From the NCBI RefSeq assembly GCF_036924515.1, contig NZ_JAZHRR010000001.1, positions 5,737,001-5,801,000 of the forward strand: 64,000 bases of DNA, given 5' to 3'. Both the position numbers and the translations under genes were made by a program. Positions 37,098 through 44,779 of the stretch are shown piece after piece. A model generated the notes under the pieces. That model was not told the DNA's origin and did no database searches. It was given only the letters and a program-made list of their open reading frames with translations. Position 1 is the stretch's first letter. Every line of letters begins with the position of its first letter. This stretch comes from Bradyrhizobium sp. AZCC 1610. Lineage in GTDB: Bacteria > Pseudomonadota > Alphaproteobacteria > Rhizobiales > Xanthobacteraceae.

Positions 37098-37691
37098 GTG
37101 AAGGTCAGCAAGGAAACGGTCGAGCAGAATCGCGAGCGGGTGATCGCGACCGCCGCAAGGCTGTTCCGGGAACGTGGGATCGACGGTATCGGGCTTGTCG
37201 ACTTGATGAGGGCTGCCGGGCTCACTCCCGGAGGCTTCTACCGGCAGTTCAAGTCAAAGGACGACCTCATCGTTCAAGCGGTCAAGCGGGCCTACAAGGA
37301 TATGAGCGAGGATATCGCGGGCCGTATTGCAGCGAGCGATGATCCGCTGGAGACCCTCATGCGTCATTACGTGTCGCGCTACCACCGCGATGATCCGGGG
37401 CAGGGGTGCGGCCTTGCAGCAATGGCTGCCGACGCGGCACGTCACGACGATCCGGCGCTGCGGGAGTGCTTCGGCAGCATCGTCAGCAACTATATCGCGC
37501 TTCTAACCAAGCTCGTGCCAGGAAGCAGTGCAAAAGCGAAGCGGAGCGCGGCGATAACGGCGCTCGCCGAGATGATCGGATCGGTTGTCCTCTCCCGCGT
37601 GGTGCCAGATCCCGCACTATCCGATGAGATCATCGACACGGTCTCGAATGATCTGGTGAAACGCCATGCGAAATCTTCTCGAACTGCTTGA
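37098..37691 (+). CDS. TetR-family regulator divergent from the SDR
   Basis: A 197-residue protein from a GTG at 37098 with AAGGAAAGGG upstream; the frame continues further up but across both operators. The HTH is RVIATAARLFRERGIDGIGLVDLMRAAGLTPGGFYRQFKSKDDL. The ligand domain has GCGLAAMAADAARHDDPALRECF and ALAEMIGSVVLSRVVPDPALSDEIID. It resembles the RND repressor at 24604 and the broken TetR at 482, so the three may be paralogues. It likely represses the SDR/YciI operon and itself through the twin palindromes. Confidence 0.9.
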   Translation: MKVSKETVEQNRERVIATAARLFRERGIDGIGLVDLMRAAGLTPGGFYRQFKSKDDLIVQAVKRAYKDMSEDIAGRIAASDDPLETLMRHYVSRYHRDDPGQGCGLAAMAADAARHDDPALRECFGSIVSNYIALLTKLVPGSSAKAKRSAAITALAEMIGSVVLSRVVPDPALSDEIIDTVSNDLVKRHAKSSRTA

Positions 37692-38080
37692 TGAGCCGAT
37701 CGGCGCCGCCTCCGACCCGCCGACGCACCTTCTCGAGCCATCCGTTGAAATTGCGCTCGCTTGGATAACCCCTTTCACTGGCGTCTCAATGATGGCAATT
37801 TAGGTCACCACGGTGCTACACCGTGGTGCTACACCGTCATTTTCCGGCGGTTCGAGAAATACCTGATATTGAAGGACTTTTTCGCTGCCGAAAGTCGGTG
37901 GCGGAGAGGGAGGGATTCTCATCCTCGATACCGGATGGTTACAGTATACTTCTCTCCGAGGCGATGAACTCTGCCGGTCGCCGCCGAGCCTATCCGCTCC
38001 CAAGCCCGCATGATCCTTTTCCCCCTGAGCGCGCCCCCGCACCGTGCTGCTGGGGGTTGCTCCCTTAAGTCGCATGTCCA
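37692..38080. other. Non-coding stretch with a tandem repeat and a tRNA-Ser-like 3' fragment
   Basis: No coding region is supported. It contains two tandem copies of the 13-mer GGTGCTACACCGT (37812-37824 and 37825-37837). At 37899-37918 it has 20 bases whose complement is identical to the usual 3' end of tRNA-Ser genes, listed separately. Confidence 0.6.
37899..37918 (-). repeat. tRNA-Ser 3'-end-like fragment (possible attachment-site scar)
   Basis: On the minus strand this reads GAATCCCTCCCTCTCCGCCA, the end of the T arm, the acceptor strand and CCA of a typical tRNA-Ser. No complete tRNA body is next to it: the T-loop consensus is altered (GATGAGAATC instead of GTTCGAATC) and no anticodon arm follows. 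Such isolated 3' ends are left when an element integrates into a tRNA gene. Confidence 0.55.
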
Positions 38081-38263
38081 TTAGTTCGAAATGTTGGTGT
38101 CAAGGAGCGCCAGAAGTGAGCGCACCACTACTAGTCGCCGACGTCCGATCGTGGTCGTGACGATACGCCCAGTTCCTATCAACTCGTAAAGCTTCGTGCG
38201 TCCCAAGCCGGTCACTTCGCATGCATCTTCAATCGTGCAGGTGAGCCGCTGGGCGAATGGCAT
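38081..38263 (-). CDS. Excisionase-like / MerR-type helix-turn-helix protein
   Basis: About 60 residues from the ATG at 38263; the frame is open to 38347 but the extra part is not conserved-looking. TCTIEDACEVTGLGRTKLYELIGTGRIVTTTIGRRRLVVVRSLLALL is a compact HTH with a wing, the pattern of excisionase-family DNA-binding proteins (helix_turn_helix domain 17). These proteins direct excision of integrated elements or act as small regulators. No integrase is present next to it. Its position between a tRNA-Ser-like 3' fragment and a tRNA-Glu gene suggests it is what remains of an integration module. The ribosome-binding site is weak. Confidence 0.7.
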   Translation of the reverse strand: MPFAQRLTCTIEDACEVTGLGRTKLYELIGTGRIVTTTIGRRRLVVVRSLLALLDTNISN

Positions 38264-38654
38264 CGTGCTCGGTTCTGCGGCTTTCGGAGAGGATAGACTG
38301 ACTTGTGACTGTCGTCCGCCAGTTTTCTCTCGTCGATTGTATCTCACGTGGCCCTCCTATTCGCACAAAGCTCGACACGACAAGAGTTGATTGTGCGACG
38401 AGCAACGTCAATGCGAACATCCGAGGGAGTTCGCGTACGACAGCGCACGTCAGCGGCGGTTTGAATATTCCCGGACACCAAGGGCGGCGAGCAAATTTTT
38501 CGAGAATGCGCCAGCCACAGTGAGGCATCGCGCCGAGGCTAGTCTGCTTATGTCGGCAGCAAAATTCCCCAAGCGTTCGCCGCTGTTCACTAGCGTCTTA
38601 TTCAACCGTTATTCAACGAACGCGGCTGATGGCTACCTAAGTGCCTGAGTTTGC
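38264..38654. other. Intergenic stretch before tRNA-Glu, no gene recognised
   Basis: About 390 bases without a convincing frame, repeat or RNA. It is less GC-rich than the backbone to the right. It joins the accessory region to the tRNA-Glu gene. Confidence 0.45.
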
Positions 38655-38729
38655 TGGCGCTCCCTAGGGGAATCGAACCCCTGTTTCAGCCTTGAGAGGG
38701 CCGCGTCCTAACCGCTAGACGAAGGGAGC
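38655..38729 (-). tRNA. tRNA-Glu (anticodon CTC), CCA encoded
   Basis: The minus strand folds as a full cloverleaf. The acceptor stem is GCTCCCT with AGGGAGC, followed by discriminator G and encoded CCA. The D arm is GTCTAGCGGTTAGGAC. The anticodon stem CGGCC/GGCTG has the loop CTCTCAA, with CTC at positions 34-36. The T arm is CAGGGGTTCGATTCCCCTA-like with the TTCGA loop. The 3' end points to the accessory region on the left, the orientation expected if elements entered at this gene. Confidence 0.95.
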
Positions 38730-38861
38730 GTTGGCCTCAGGGAATAGCCGCGAAATGTGCGGTGGGCAAGGCAAGTCTGAAGGCCCTCGCACGGTTGGGT
38801 AAATCTGTTGCCTGGCATCCTTGGGCCTGGCCCGGGGTATTTTGGGCCGATCGCGCAGGTC

Positions 38862-39200
38862 TCAGGGTTCGCTGACAAATTTGAGCTTTCCGGCAGGTTT
38901 CAGCGTTCTGGCGTCGAAGGTGCGGATTTCGGTCACCCCGCCGATATCCAGCGTCAGCACCAGCCGCTCGCCGGCGACCGCCGTCGAGACGATGCGGGCG
39001 CCCTTGGGCAGCGTCGCGATAATGTCCGTCGCGACTGCCGCGGGGCTTCCCTCGCCACGGTAAAGACGGTACCCGACGGCGATCAGAACCACGGCCACCG
39101 CCAAGGCCGAGGTCAGGCCCGCGATCAGCATCATCCGCCGCACCCGCGCGATCAGCGCGGCCTGGTCGGGGGTCGGTTCGGGCGCAACGGTATCGGTCAT
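38862..39200 (-). CDS. Small single-pass membrane protein of unknown function
   Basis: A 112-residue protein. After a polar N-terminus (TDTVAPEPTPDQAALIARVRR) comes one membrane helix, MLIAGLTSALAVAVVLIAVGY, then a short basic stretch and a soluble tail (LVLTLDIGGVTEIRTFDARTLKPAG) that reads like a small beta domain. I believe it belongs to an uncharacterised alphaproteobacterial family (possibly DUF6476), but I cannot confirm this. Its ATG (39198-39200, minus) overlaps the ATG of the divergent pseudouridine synthase (39199-39201), so the two start codons share CATG. No signal peptidase site; probably anchored in the inner membrane with the C-terminus outside. Confidence 0.8.
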   Translation of the reverse strand: MTDTVAPEPTPDQAALIARVRRMMLIAGLTSALAVAVVLIAVGYRLYRGEGSPAAVATDIIATLPKGARIVSTAVAGERLVLTLDIGGVTEIRTFDARTLKPAGKLKFVSEP

Positions 39201-40242
39201 GCAAGGCTCTCAACAAGGCTCATCATTGGAACAAGACTCTTCTTCAAATAACGGTCAAAGGCTGGAGCTCATCGTGGGCGGCGACGAGGGGTCGCCCCGC
39301 CTGGACCGCGTGCTCGCGGTGCTCCGCCCGGAACTGTCGCGCTCGCGGCTGAAGGCGCTGATTCTGGCCGGTTTCGTTACCGCCAAAGGCGCCCCCATCC
39401 GCGACCCCGCTTATCATGTCGCTGCTGGAGATACGATCACAATCGACGTCCCCGAAGCCGTCTCGCCGGAGCCTAAGGGCGAGGATATCGCGCTCGATAT
39501 CGTCTATGAGGACGACGACATCATCGTCATCGACAAGCCCAGGGGTCTCGTCGTGCATCCGGCCGCAGGCCATGAGAACGGCACGCTCGTCAATGCGCTG
39601 ATTGCCCATTGCGGCGCGAGCCTTTCCGGCATCGGCGGCGTCCGCCGGCCGGGCATCGTGCACCGCCTCGACAAGGACACGACCGGGCTGATGGTGGTCG
39701 CCAAGAACGACCAGGCGCATCAATCGCTGACCGCGCAATTCGCCGATCACGGCCGCACCGGTCCGATGCAGCGCGGCTACATGGCCTTCGTCTGGGGGGT
39801 ACCCAACCGCCAGCGTGGCACAGTCGATGCGCCGATCGACCGGCATCCGTTTGCCCGCGAAAAGATGGCGGTGCGCCAGAGCGGCCGCGAGGCGATCACC
39901 CATTGGGAATTGCAGGCGGCCTATCAGGGGCGCGACGGCAAGCCGGTTGCCTCGTTTCTCGCCTGCCAGCTCGAGACCGGGCGGACCCATCAGATCCGGG
40001 TGCACCTCGCCCATATCGGCCACCCGCTGCTGGGCGATGCCGTCTACGGCCCGCACTTCAAGACCAAGGCCGGGCAGCTCGGTACCCAAGGTAAGGAAGC
40101 GCTCACCGCGCTCGGCCGGCAGGCCCTGCACGCCTATCTGCTCGCCCTGGAACACCCCCGAACCGGAGAACTTTTGCACTGGGAGGCGGCTCTGCCGGAG
40201 GATCTGCTCCTCCTGCAACGGGCGCTGGAAGCGGCCCTATGA
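39199..40242 (+). CDS. RluA-family 23S rRNA pseudouridine synthase (RluD-like)
   Basis: A 347-residue protein. An S4 RNA-binding domain (RLDRVLAVLRPELSRSRLKALILAGFVTAKG, residues 34-64) precedes the catalytic domain. The active-site motif is HRLDKDT (155-161), with catalytic Asp158. The order S4 plus RluA domain and the length fit RluD, which makes pseudouridines in helix 69 of 23S rRNA, but RluC is an alternative. The first about 20 residues are polar and not conserved, so the true start could be a little downstream. Its start codon overlaps that of the divergent membrane protein. Lies 215 bp upstream of rpoH. Confidence 0.92.
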   Translation: MQGSQQGSSLEQDSSSNNGQRLELIVGGDEGSPRLDRVLAVLRPELSRSRLKALILAGFVTAKGAPIRDPAYHVAAGDTITIDVPEAVSPEPKGEDIALDIVYEDDDIIVIDKPRGLVVHPAAGHENGTLVNALIAHCGASLSGIGGVRRPGIVHRLDKDTTGLMVVAKNDQAHQSLTAQFADHGRTGPMQRGYMAFVWGVPNRQRGTVDAPIDRHPFAREKMAVRQSGREAITHWELQAAYQGRDGKPVASFLACQLETGRTHQIRVHLAHIGHPLLGDAVYGPHFKTKAGQLGTQGKEALTALGRQALHAYLLALEHPRTGELLHWEAALPEDLLLLQRALEAAL

Positions 40243-40264
40243 CGCAGCCTCTTCAGGAAAGATA

Positions 40265-40287
40265 AGCTATACCAACAGGTTATAGCT
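40265..40287. repeat. Inverted repeat between the pseudouridine synthase and rpoH
   Basis: The arms AGCTATA and TATAGCT are separated by nine bases, 22 bp after the synthase stop. It has no T tail. It could slow transcription or serve as a binding site in the rpoH promoter region. The rest of the 215-bp gap is AT-richer than the genes and probably holds the rpoH promoter. Confidence 0.4.
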
Positions 40288-40457
40288 GTCACACGGGGAC
40301 GTGACGTCAGCATTCCTTCCCTATTTGTTCGTTTTCGGCTATGTTGCACCTGCGCTGAATATCCAGCGCGGAACATCGCAGCCTGGTCGGCTTTAACACA
40401 GCGATCATCTGCCGGGCCCGCCGCTATCGGGGGCCTGAACCACTGGAGGGCGCTCAA

Positions 40458-41357
40458 ATGGCCCGTACAGCTACGTTGCCGGTTCTCAATGGAGAATCCG
40501 GCCTGTCTAGATACCTCGCCGAGATCCGCAAATTTCCAATGCTGGAACCCCAGCAGGAATACATGTTCGCCAAGCGTTGGCGCGAACATGACGATCGCGA
40601 CGCGGCACATCACCTTGTCACCAGCCATCTCCGGCTCGTGGCCAAGATCGCCATGGGCTATCGCGGCTACGGCTTGCCGATTTCCGAGGTCGTCTCGGAA
40701 GGCAATGTCGGCCTGATGCAGGCGGTCAAGCGGTTCGAGCCCGAGAAGGGTTTTCGTCTCGCTACCTACGCCATGTGGTGGATCAAGGCGTCGATACAAG
40801 AGTACATTCTGCGTTCCTGGTCGCTCGTGAAAATGGGAACCACCGCGAACCAGAAGAAGCTGTTCTTCAACCTACGCAAGGCGAAGAGCAAGATCTCCGC
40901 CCTGGACGAGGGCGATCTCCGCCCCGACCAGGTGAAGCTGATTGCCAAGCGCCTCGGCGTGACGGATCAGGACGTGGTCGACATGAACCGCCGCCTCGGC
41001 GGCGACGCGTCGCTCAACGCACCGATCCGCGACGACGGTGAAGCCGGCGAATGGCAGGACTGGCTGGTCGATAACTCGCCCAACCAGGAAGCCGTCATGG
41101 CCGAGCACGAGGAGTTCGATCATCGCCGTCAGGCGCTGAACGGCGCCATCGGCGTGCTCAACCCGCGCGAACGCCGCATCTTCGAGGCGCGGCGCCTGGC
41201 GGAAGACCCGATGACGCTGGAAGACCTCGCCGCCGAATTCGGCGTGTCGCGCGAACGCGTGCGGCAGATCGAGGTCCGGGCTTTCGAAAAGGTGCAGTCG
41301 GCCGTCAAGAGCACGATTGCCCGGCAAGAAGCGGAAGCGCTCGAAGCCGCATACTGA
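40458..41357 (+). CDS. rpoH: RNA polymerase sigma-32 (heat-shock) factor
   Basis: A 299-residue group 3-like sigma factor. Region 2 has LVTSHLRLVAKIAMGYRGYGLPISEVVSEGNVGLMQAVKRFEPEKGFRLATYAMWWIKASIQEYIL. The RpoH box QKKLFFNLR (residues 132-140), which identifies sigma-32 proteins, follows. Region 4 reads LNPRERRIFEARRLAEDPMTLEDLAAEFGVSRERVRQIE. It directs RNA polymerase to heat-shock promoters. GGAGGGCG precedes the ATG. An intrinsic terminator follows at 41384. Many rhizobia have two or three rpoH copies; which one this is cannot be said from the window. Confidence 0.96.
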   Translation: MARTATLPVLNGESGLSRYLAEIRKFPMLEPQQEYMFAKRWREHDDRDAAHHLVTSHLRLVAKIAMGYRGYGLPISEVVSEGNVGLMQAVKRFEPEKGFRLATYAMWWIKASIQEYILRSWSLVKMGTTANQKKLFFNLRKAKSKISALDEGDLRPDQVKLIAKRLGVTDQDVVDMNRRLGGDASLNAPIRDDGEAGEWQDWLVDNSPNQEAVMAEHEEFDHRRQALNGAIGVLNPRERRIFEARRLAEDPMTLEDLAAEFGVSRERVRQIEVRAFEKVQSAVKSTIARQEAEALEAAY

Positions 41358-41383
41358 TTGCGCGATCGAGGTAACAGTTGACG

Positions 41384-41414
41384 AAAGCCGGCGGCGACGC
41401 CGGCTTTTTGTTTT
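41384..41414 (+). terminator. Intrinsic terminator of rpoH
   Basis: A 10-bp stem AAAGCCGGCG / CGCCGGCTTT with loop GCGA, followed by TTTGTTTTTG, 26 bp after the rpoH stop. Confidence 0.85.
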
Positions 41415-41468
41415 TGGGGTGCCTTGACCAACTCGACGCAACGGAATTCGAGGCGGCGTCGGGCGTTT

Positions 41469-41753
41469 TCAATCTCGCGCTTCTCTCGGGTGGAATACAC
41501 GCAGCATCACCAGACGTTTTCCGTCGAAGCGATATTGGAAGACGTAAGCCGCACCCAGGACCTGCAATACAATTTGTCGGTACTCTTCCCGCCCGGCGAT
41601 CGGCCGCCCCAGCATTGGATGTTCCGACAGCACTCGCACCTTGCCGATGATTTCACCGGCCACGACACCTGCAAGCGACGGATGCTCCCTGTTTAGAAAT
41701 TCAACGAAACGGTCAATATCGGCAAGAGCAGCGTCCGACCATTCCAGCTTCAT
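41469..41753 (-). CDS. ParE/RelE-family toxin
   Basis: A 94-residue protein from the ATG at 41753, which overlaps the antitoxin stop as ATGA. The ParE/RelE fold is recognisable: LEWSDAALADIDRFVEFLNREHPSLAGVVAGEIIGKVRVLSEHPMLGRPI, then REEYRQIVLQ, YVFQYRFDGKRLVMLRVFHPRE. The pattern (LxxHPxxGRP, IVLQ...YVFxYR) is that of ParE toxins, many of which poison DNA gyrase, though RelE-like mRNA cleavage is possible. It is translationally coupled to the antitoxin at 41750. It lies just behind rpoH, facing it. Confidence 0.88.
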   Translation of the reverse strand: MKLEWSDAALADIDRFVEFLNREHPSLAGVVAGEIIGKVRVLSEHPMLGRPIAGREEYRQIVLQVLGAAYVFQYRFDGKRLVMLRVFHPREARD

Positions 41754-42019
41754 CGATTGTGCCAGCTCCGAAACGCGGGTGTGCCCCATGTTTGAAGCCA
41801 TCGCACGACTTCGTCGTTCGATGCCACCGAGTCTTGCGCTTCGAACGCCTTCCAGCGCCGATCCAATTCAGCGATTTCGCCGGCGTCTGCCGCTACCGGG
41901 CTGACCGCAATTGTCGCCAACTCTGCAACCAGTTCTGGCACGGTCACACCACGCTCTGCTGCGCGCTGTTTAAGCACCGACGCGGTGCTGTCGTCGATTT
42001 CTATGGTCTGAGTTTTCAT
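41750..42019 (-). CDS. Antitoxin of the ParE-type module
   Basis: An 89-residue protein. The N-terminus KTQTIEIDDSTASVLKQRAAERGVTVPELVAELATIA is a ribbon-helix-helix (CopG/ParD-like) DNA-binding domain. The C-terminal half (GEIAELDRRWKAFEAQDSVASNDEVVRWLQTWGTP) is the likely toxin-binding tail. The stop overlaps the toxin start by ATGA. Such antitoxins neutralise the toxin and repress their own promoter. No palindrome is obvious just upstream. The name of the subfamily is not certain. Confidence 0.85.
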   Translation of the reverse strand: MKTQTIEIDDSTASVLKQRAAERGVTVPELVAELATIAVSPVAADAGEIAELDRRWKAFEAQDSVASNDEVVRWLQTWGTPAFRSWHNR

Positions 42020-42086
42020 GGTTGAATTATACCTGAAAATGCCCCCTTAATCCAGACTTGGGGGTATGCCGCCCCCGTATGCGCTC

Positions 42087-42710
42087 CTACTCCCCCCACT
42101 CCCGCGCCATCGTCGCCAGCGCGCAACCTTCGCAGTAGCGGGCGTCCTTGTAGTCGATCCAGTTATGCGCATAGACGCGCTCGCGCGGAATGCCGTAACG
42201 CGCGCGCAGCACCTTCACCAGAATCCGCCACGCCGCGATCTGCGCTTCGGTCGGGCCGCGCGTCACGTCGGGATAGTTGCCGGCGAATTCCACGCCGACC
42301 GAATTGTCGCCGACCACCTTCCGGTAGGTCGGGCCGTTGTCGATATACTTGTTGTCGTTGCGGTTGGCGCCGTCGCCGTGAGTCGGAACGAGATGTTCGG
42401 CGACCGCCCAGTACACCGTGCCGTCGGTCTCGACCCAGACCATGACGCCGCGCCGCGTCGGGTTCTTCGACTGCGCCTGCGCGCCGTCGCGCGCCGAGCC
42501 AGCCGGTCCTTCGGTCTGATGCACGATGATGTTGCGCCAGGGATGGGCTTTCGCAACGTCGCCCCACGGCGCGAGCCAGACCATCTTCAACCCGGGAATA
42601 TCTGGTGTGCCCGACGAGCGCGCGATCGCAGCGAGGTCGGACGTTTGCGCGGAGGCGGATACGGAAAATGCGAAGGCGCAAACCGCCAGCGCAAGCGAAC
42701 GAAGGTTCAT
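42087..42710 (-). CDS. N-acetylmuramoyl-L-alanine amidase-like protein, secreted
   Basis: A 207-residue protein with a signal peptide (NLRSLALAVCAFAFSVSASA, cut before QTSDL). The catalytic domain resembles amidase_2: WRNIIVHQTEGPAGSARDGAQAQ with the first zinc histidine, GTVYWAVAEHLVPTHG, NSVGVEFAGNYPD with the glutamate, and VYAHNWIDYKDARYCEGCAL with a second histidine. Family members cleave the amide between N-acetylmuramate and L-alanine in peptidoglycan. Two lytic transglycosylases lie 4-5 kb away. The gene stands alone on the minus strand between the toxin-antitoxin pair and the diguanylate cyclase. Confidence 0.85.
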   Translation of the reverse strand: MNLRSLALAVCAFAFSVSASAQTSDLAAIARSSGTPDIPGLKMVWLAPWGDVAKAHPWRNIIVHQTEGPAGSARDGAQAQSKNPTRRGVMVWVETDGTVYWAVAEHLVPTHGDGANRNDNKYIDNGPTYRKVVGDNSVGVEFAGNYPDVTRGPTEAQIAAWRILVKVLRARYGIPRERVYAHNWIDYKDARYCEGCALATMAREWGE

Positions 42711-42833
42711 GTCTCACGGCCCGGTGACGGACCTCAATAACATGCTCGGCGACCTTGTTCGACGCGTTTTCTTCACGCGAACCGGTAGCCACCCCCGGAT
42801 CAAGTCCGAGGGCATGCTTCGCCCGAAAACGCT

Positions 42834-44063
42834 TCAGGCGCGCTTGCGCAGGGCCATGTCGGAGATTGGCGGGCTTGCGGGTTCGGGCACCAGCGGCGGT
42901 GCCGGGTGGTAGGTCGCAAAGTCGTTGCGGCCGGCCTTCTTGGCGTCGTAGAGCGCATGGTCGGCGGCGGCAATCAGGCGGTCGGGATACGCGCCCATCT
43001 CGCGGGCCCATTGCGCGACGCCGATCGAGACCGCGACCGGAATGTCGTTGCCGGTGCATTGTTCGGCGTCCGCACGGCAGACCTCCAGCACGCGGCGCGC
43101 GATCATGGCGCCTTCGCGCAGCGTCGAGGACGGCAGCACGATGCAGAATTCGTCGCCGCCGGTCCGTGCCAGCATGTCGCCGGGCCGCAGGCGGGTCTGC
43201 GCCATCAGGGTGAAATGCTGCAGGCAGGCGTCGCCGGCGGCATGGCCGTGGGTATCGTTGATGGCCTTGAAGCCGTCGAGATCGATCACCAGCAACGCGA
43301 AGGGCTGACCGCTGCGTTCGGAGCGCGCGCATTCTTCCGTGAGGCGCTGCAGCAGATAGCGGCGGTTGCCGACGCCGGTGAGGTCGTCGAGCAGCGCGAG
43401 ATCCGCGACCTCGTTGCGCAGGCGGTCCATCGCCATCAGCAGGAAGCCGAAATTCAGCGACATCGACAGGAACACCAGCACCAGGATCACAACCGATTGC
43501 GCCGGGCTGAAATGCATATAGGAGAACCCGCCGCCCATGGTGGTCACCGCGCCGATCCACCTGGCGACGAAAATGGCCATGATGAGAATGGTGACGACGC
43601 CGGCCAGCCGCGCGCCCGGATTGACGCGACCCTCGTGCCGGCTCAGCAACAGCTTCAGGCTCAGCACCATCGGCAGCGCCTGGGCGATCGTGAAGACGGT
43701 CATCCGCGCCGGCACGCTGTCATGGACGAAAGTGAAAAAACACAATCCGGCCGCGGTAAGCCCGGTGACCAGCACGGTGAGGCGCCAGGAAACGGGCTGA
43801 TGGAAGAACTTCCGGATGCCCATCGCAGCCAGGCAGATCGCCAGGACCAATGCGGTGCCGGCGAACAGCAGCGGTACCAGCGTATCCGGGAAAACCACGC
43901 GCAGCATCGCCATCGTCGCACCGGCCGCCGCAACGAATGCCGAACCGGTCCAGAACCGCGCGGCTTCGAACAACGGATAGCTGCGCATGACGTAGGCCCA
44001 GATCAGGCCCAGCGCGAGAAAATTGATGACGAACACCGTCCAAAGCGTCGGAACGCTCAGCAT
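42834..44063 (-). CDS. Membrane-bound diguanylate cyclase (GGDEF)
   Basis: A 409-residue protein. Its first about 220 residues form roughly seven membrane helices. A GGDEF domain follows, beginning LLDDLTGVGNRRYL. The active site is intact: GGDEF at residues 302-306, with an RPGD inhibitory site at 293-296, so product feedback by cyclic-di-GMP is expected. It makes cyclic-di-GMP, which controls motility and biofilm switching. The N-terminal membrane domain probably senses a signal in or outside the membrane. No partner EAL protein is nearby. The C-terminus is proline-rich and ends in MALRKRA. Confidence 0.93.
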   Translation of the reverse strand: MLSVPTLWTVFVINFLALGLIWAYVMRSYPLFEAARFWTGSAFVAAAGATMAMLRVVFPDTLVPLLFAGTALVLAICLAAMGIRKFFHQPVSWRLTVLVTGLTAAGLCFFTFVHDSVPARMTVFTIAQALPMVLSLKLLLSRHEGRVNPGARLAGVVTILIMAIFVARWIGAVTTMGGGFSYMHFSPAQSVVILVLVFLSMSLNFGFLLMAMDRLRNEVADLALLDDLTGVGNRRYLLQRLTEECARSERSGQPFALLVIDLDGFKAINDTHGHAAGDACLQHFTLMAQTRLRPGDMLARTGGDEFCIVLPSSTLREGAMIARRVLEVCRADAEQCTGNDIPVAVSIGVAQWAREMGAYPDRLIAAADHALYDAKKAGRNDFATYHPAPPLVPEPASPPISDMALRKRA

Positions 44064-44503
44064 CGCGAACCCGGGACGCGCACGTCCCGTCCCCCCTGTT
44101 GTCTAACGACCGCTCAGGACTTCCGCCTCGAGCCTTCTCCCACGACGATTCTTGTTGTCTTGCCCCGTCGTCTTGCGGGACAAGGTGCATCCGCGCCGCT
44201 TAATGGACTCTGACTGCCGCCGGCCAATCCAAACTGTGGTTTTGAATTGATGAAGATCGTCGACGTTCGGACATCGTTAAGCTTGATGCGCGCGATGCGA
44301 ACAGAGGTGACGAGGCTCGTTTCGGCAAAAAATCGCATCAAAATGCATAACAACTGTGGATAACGCGATGACAACGCCATGACAGCACGCGGCAGCGGCC
44401 TCCGAATCTGCTGGGATTGTCATCGAGGATGTTGCGAGGCTGGCCCTCCGCCAAGCATGCCTCGGTGTCGCGTTTCAATCCATGAAAACCTTGAGAGGAT
44501 ACT
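44064..44503. other. Intergenic stretch upstream of the Lys-rich micropeptide
   Basis: About 440 bases with no convincing long frame. The right half is AT-richer and holds AACTGTGGATAACGCG-like sequence around 44350, and it probably carries the promoter of the micropeptide. No RNA gene is recognised. Confidence 0.45.
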
Positions 44504-44572
44504 ATGGCTAAGAAAGCGAAGAAGGCGAAAAAGGCCAAGGCGAAGAAGGCCAAGAAGTCGAAGAAGAAGTGA
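44504..44572 (+). CDS. 22-residue Lys/Ala micropeptide (histone H1-tail-like)
   Basis: The ATG at 44504 is preceded by GAGAGGATACT, a good ribosome-binding site. The frame encodes M followed by a repeat of AKKAKK/AKA units ending SKKK and a TGA stop. Fourteen of the 22 residues are lysine and the others are alanine, one serine and the initiating methionine. No acidic or hydrophobic residues occur. Such tails bind DNA or RNA non-specifically, as in AlgP/histone H1-like proteins; here the tail stands alone. It is too short for automatic gene calling and may be missed elsewhere. Confidence 0.6.
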   Translation: MAKKAKKAKKAKAKKAKKSKKK

Positions 44573-44683
44573 ATTTTGGCCCGGGTGGAGTGCTCAGCTT
44601 CGCCCGGGCTCCCAACTCCGGGTGTAATTTGGAGAAATGGCGGGCCTTAGGGTCCGCCTTTTTGATTCCGGCGGCGCGAACGC

Positions 44684-44768
44684 GTAGCCCGGATGGAGCG
44701 AAGCGAAATCCGGGGTTTGTCGCAGCGGAACGATTGTCCCGGGTTGCGCTTCGCTCCATCCGGGCTAC
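44684..44768. repeat. Dispersed repeat with 22-bp terminal inverted arms
   Basis: The arms at 44684-44705 and 44747-44768 are perfect inverted repeats of 22 bp, starting GTAGCCCGGATGGAGCG. The interior holds shorter partial copies. It lies between the micropeptide and the LysE exporter. I associate such elements with Bradyrhizobium-type genomes. Confidence 0.75.
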
Positions 44769-44779
44769 AGCTGAACCGC

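Noticed and set aside
37812..37837. CRISPR-like repeat
   Set aside because: Only two 13-base tandem copies without spacers; no cas genes.
40265..40287. Terminator after the pseudouridine synthase
   Set aside because: The stem is AT-rich with a nine-base loop and lacks a T run, so I list it only as an inverted repeat.
42163..43560. 465-codon minus-strand frame across the amidase and cyclase
   Set aside because: It overlaps two well-supported genes in another frame and has shadow-like Arg/His composition.
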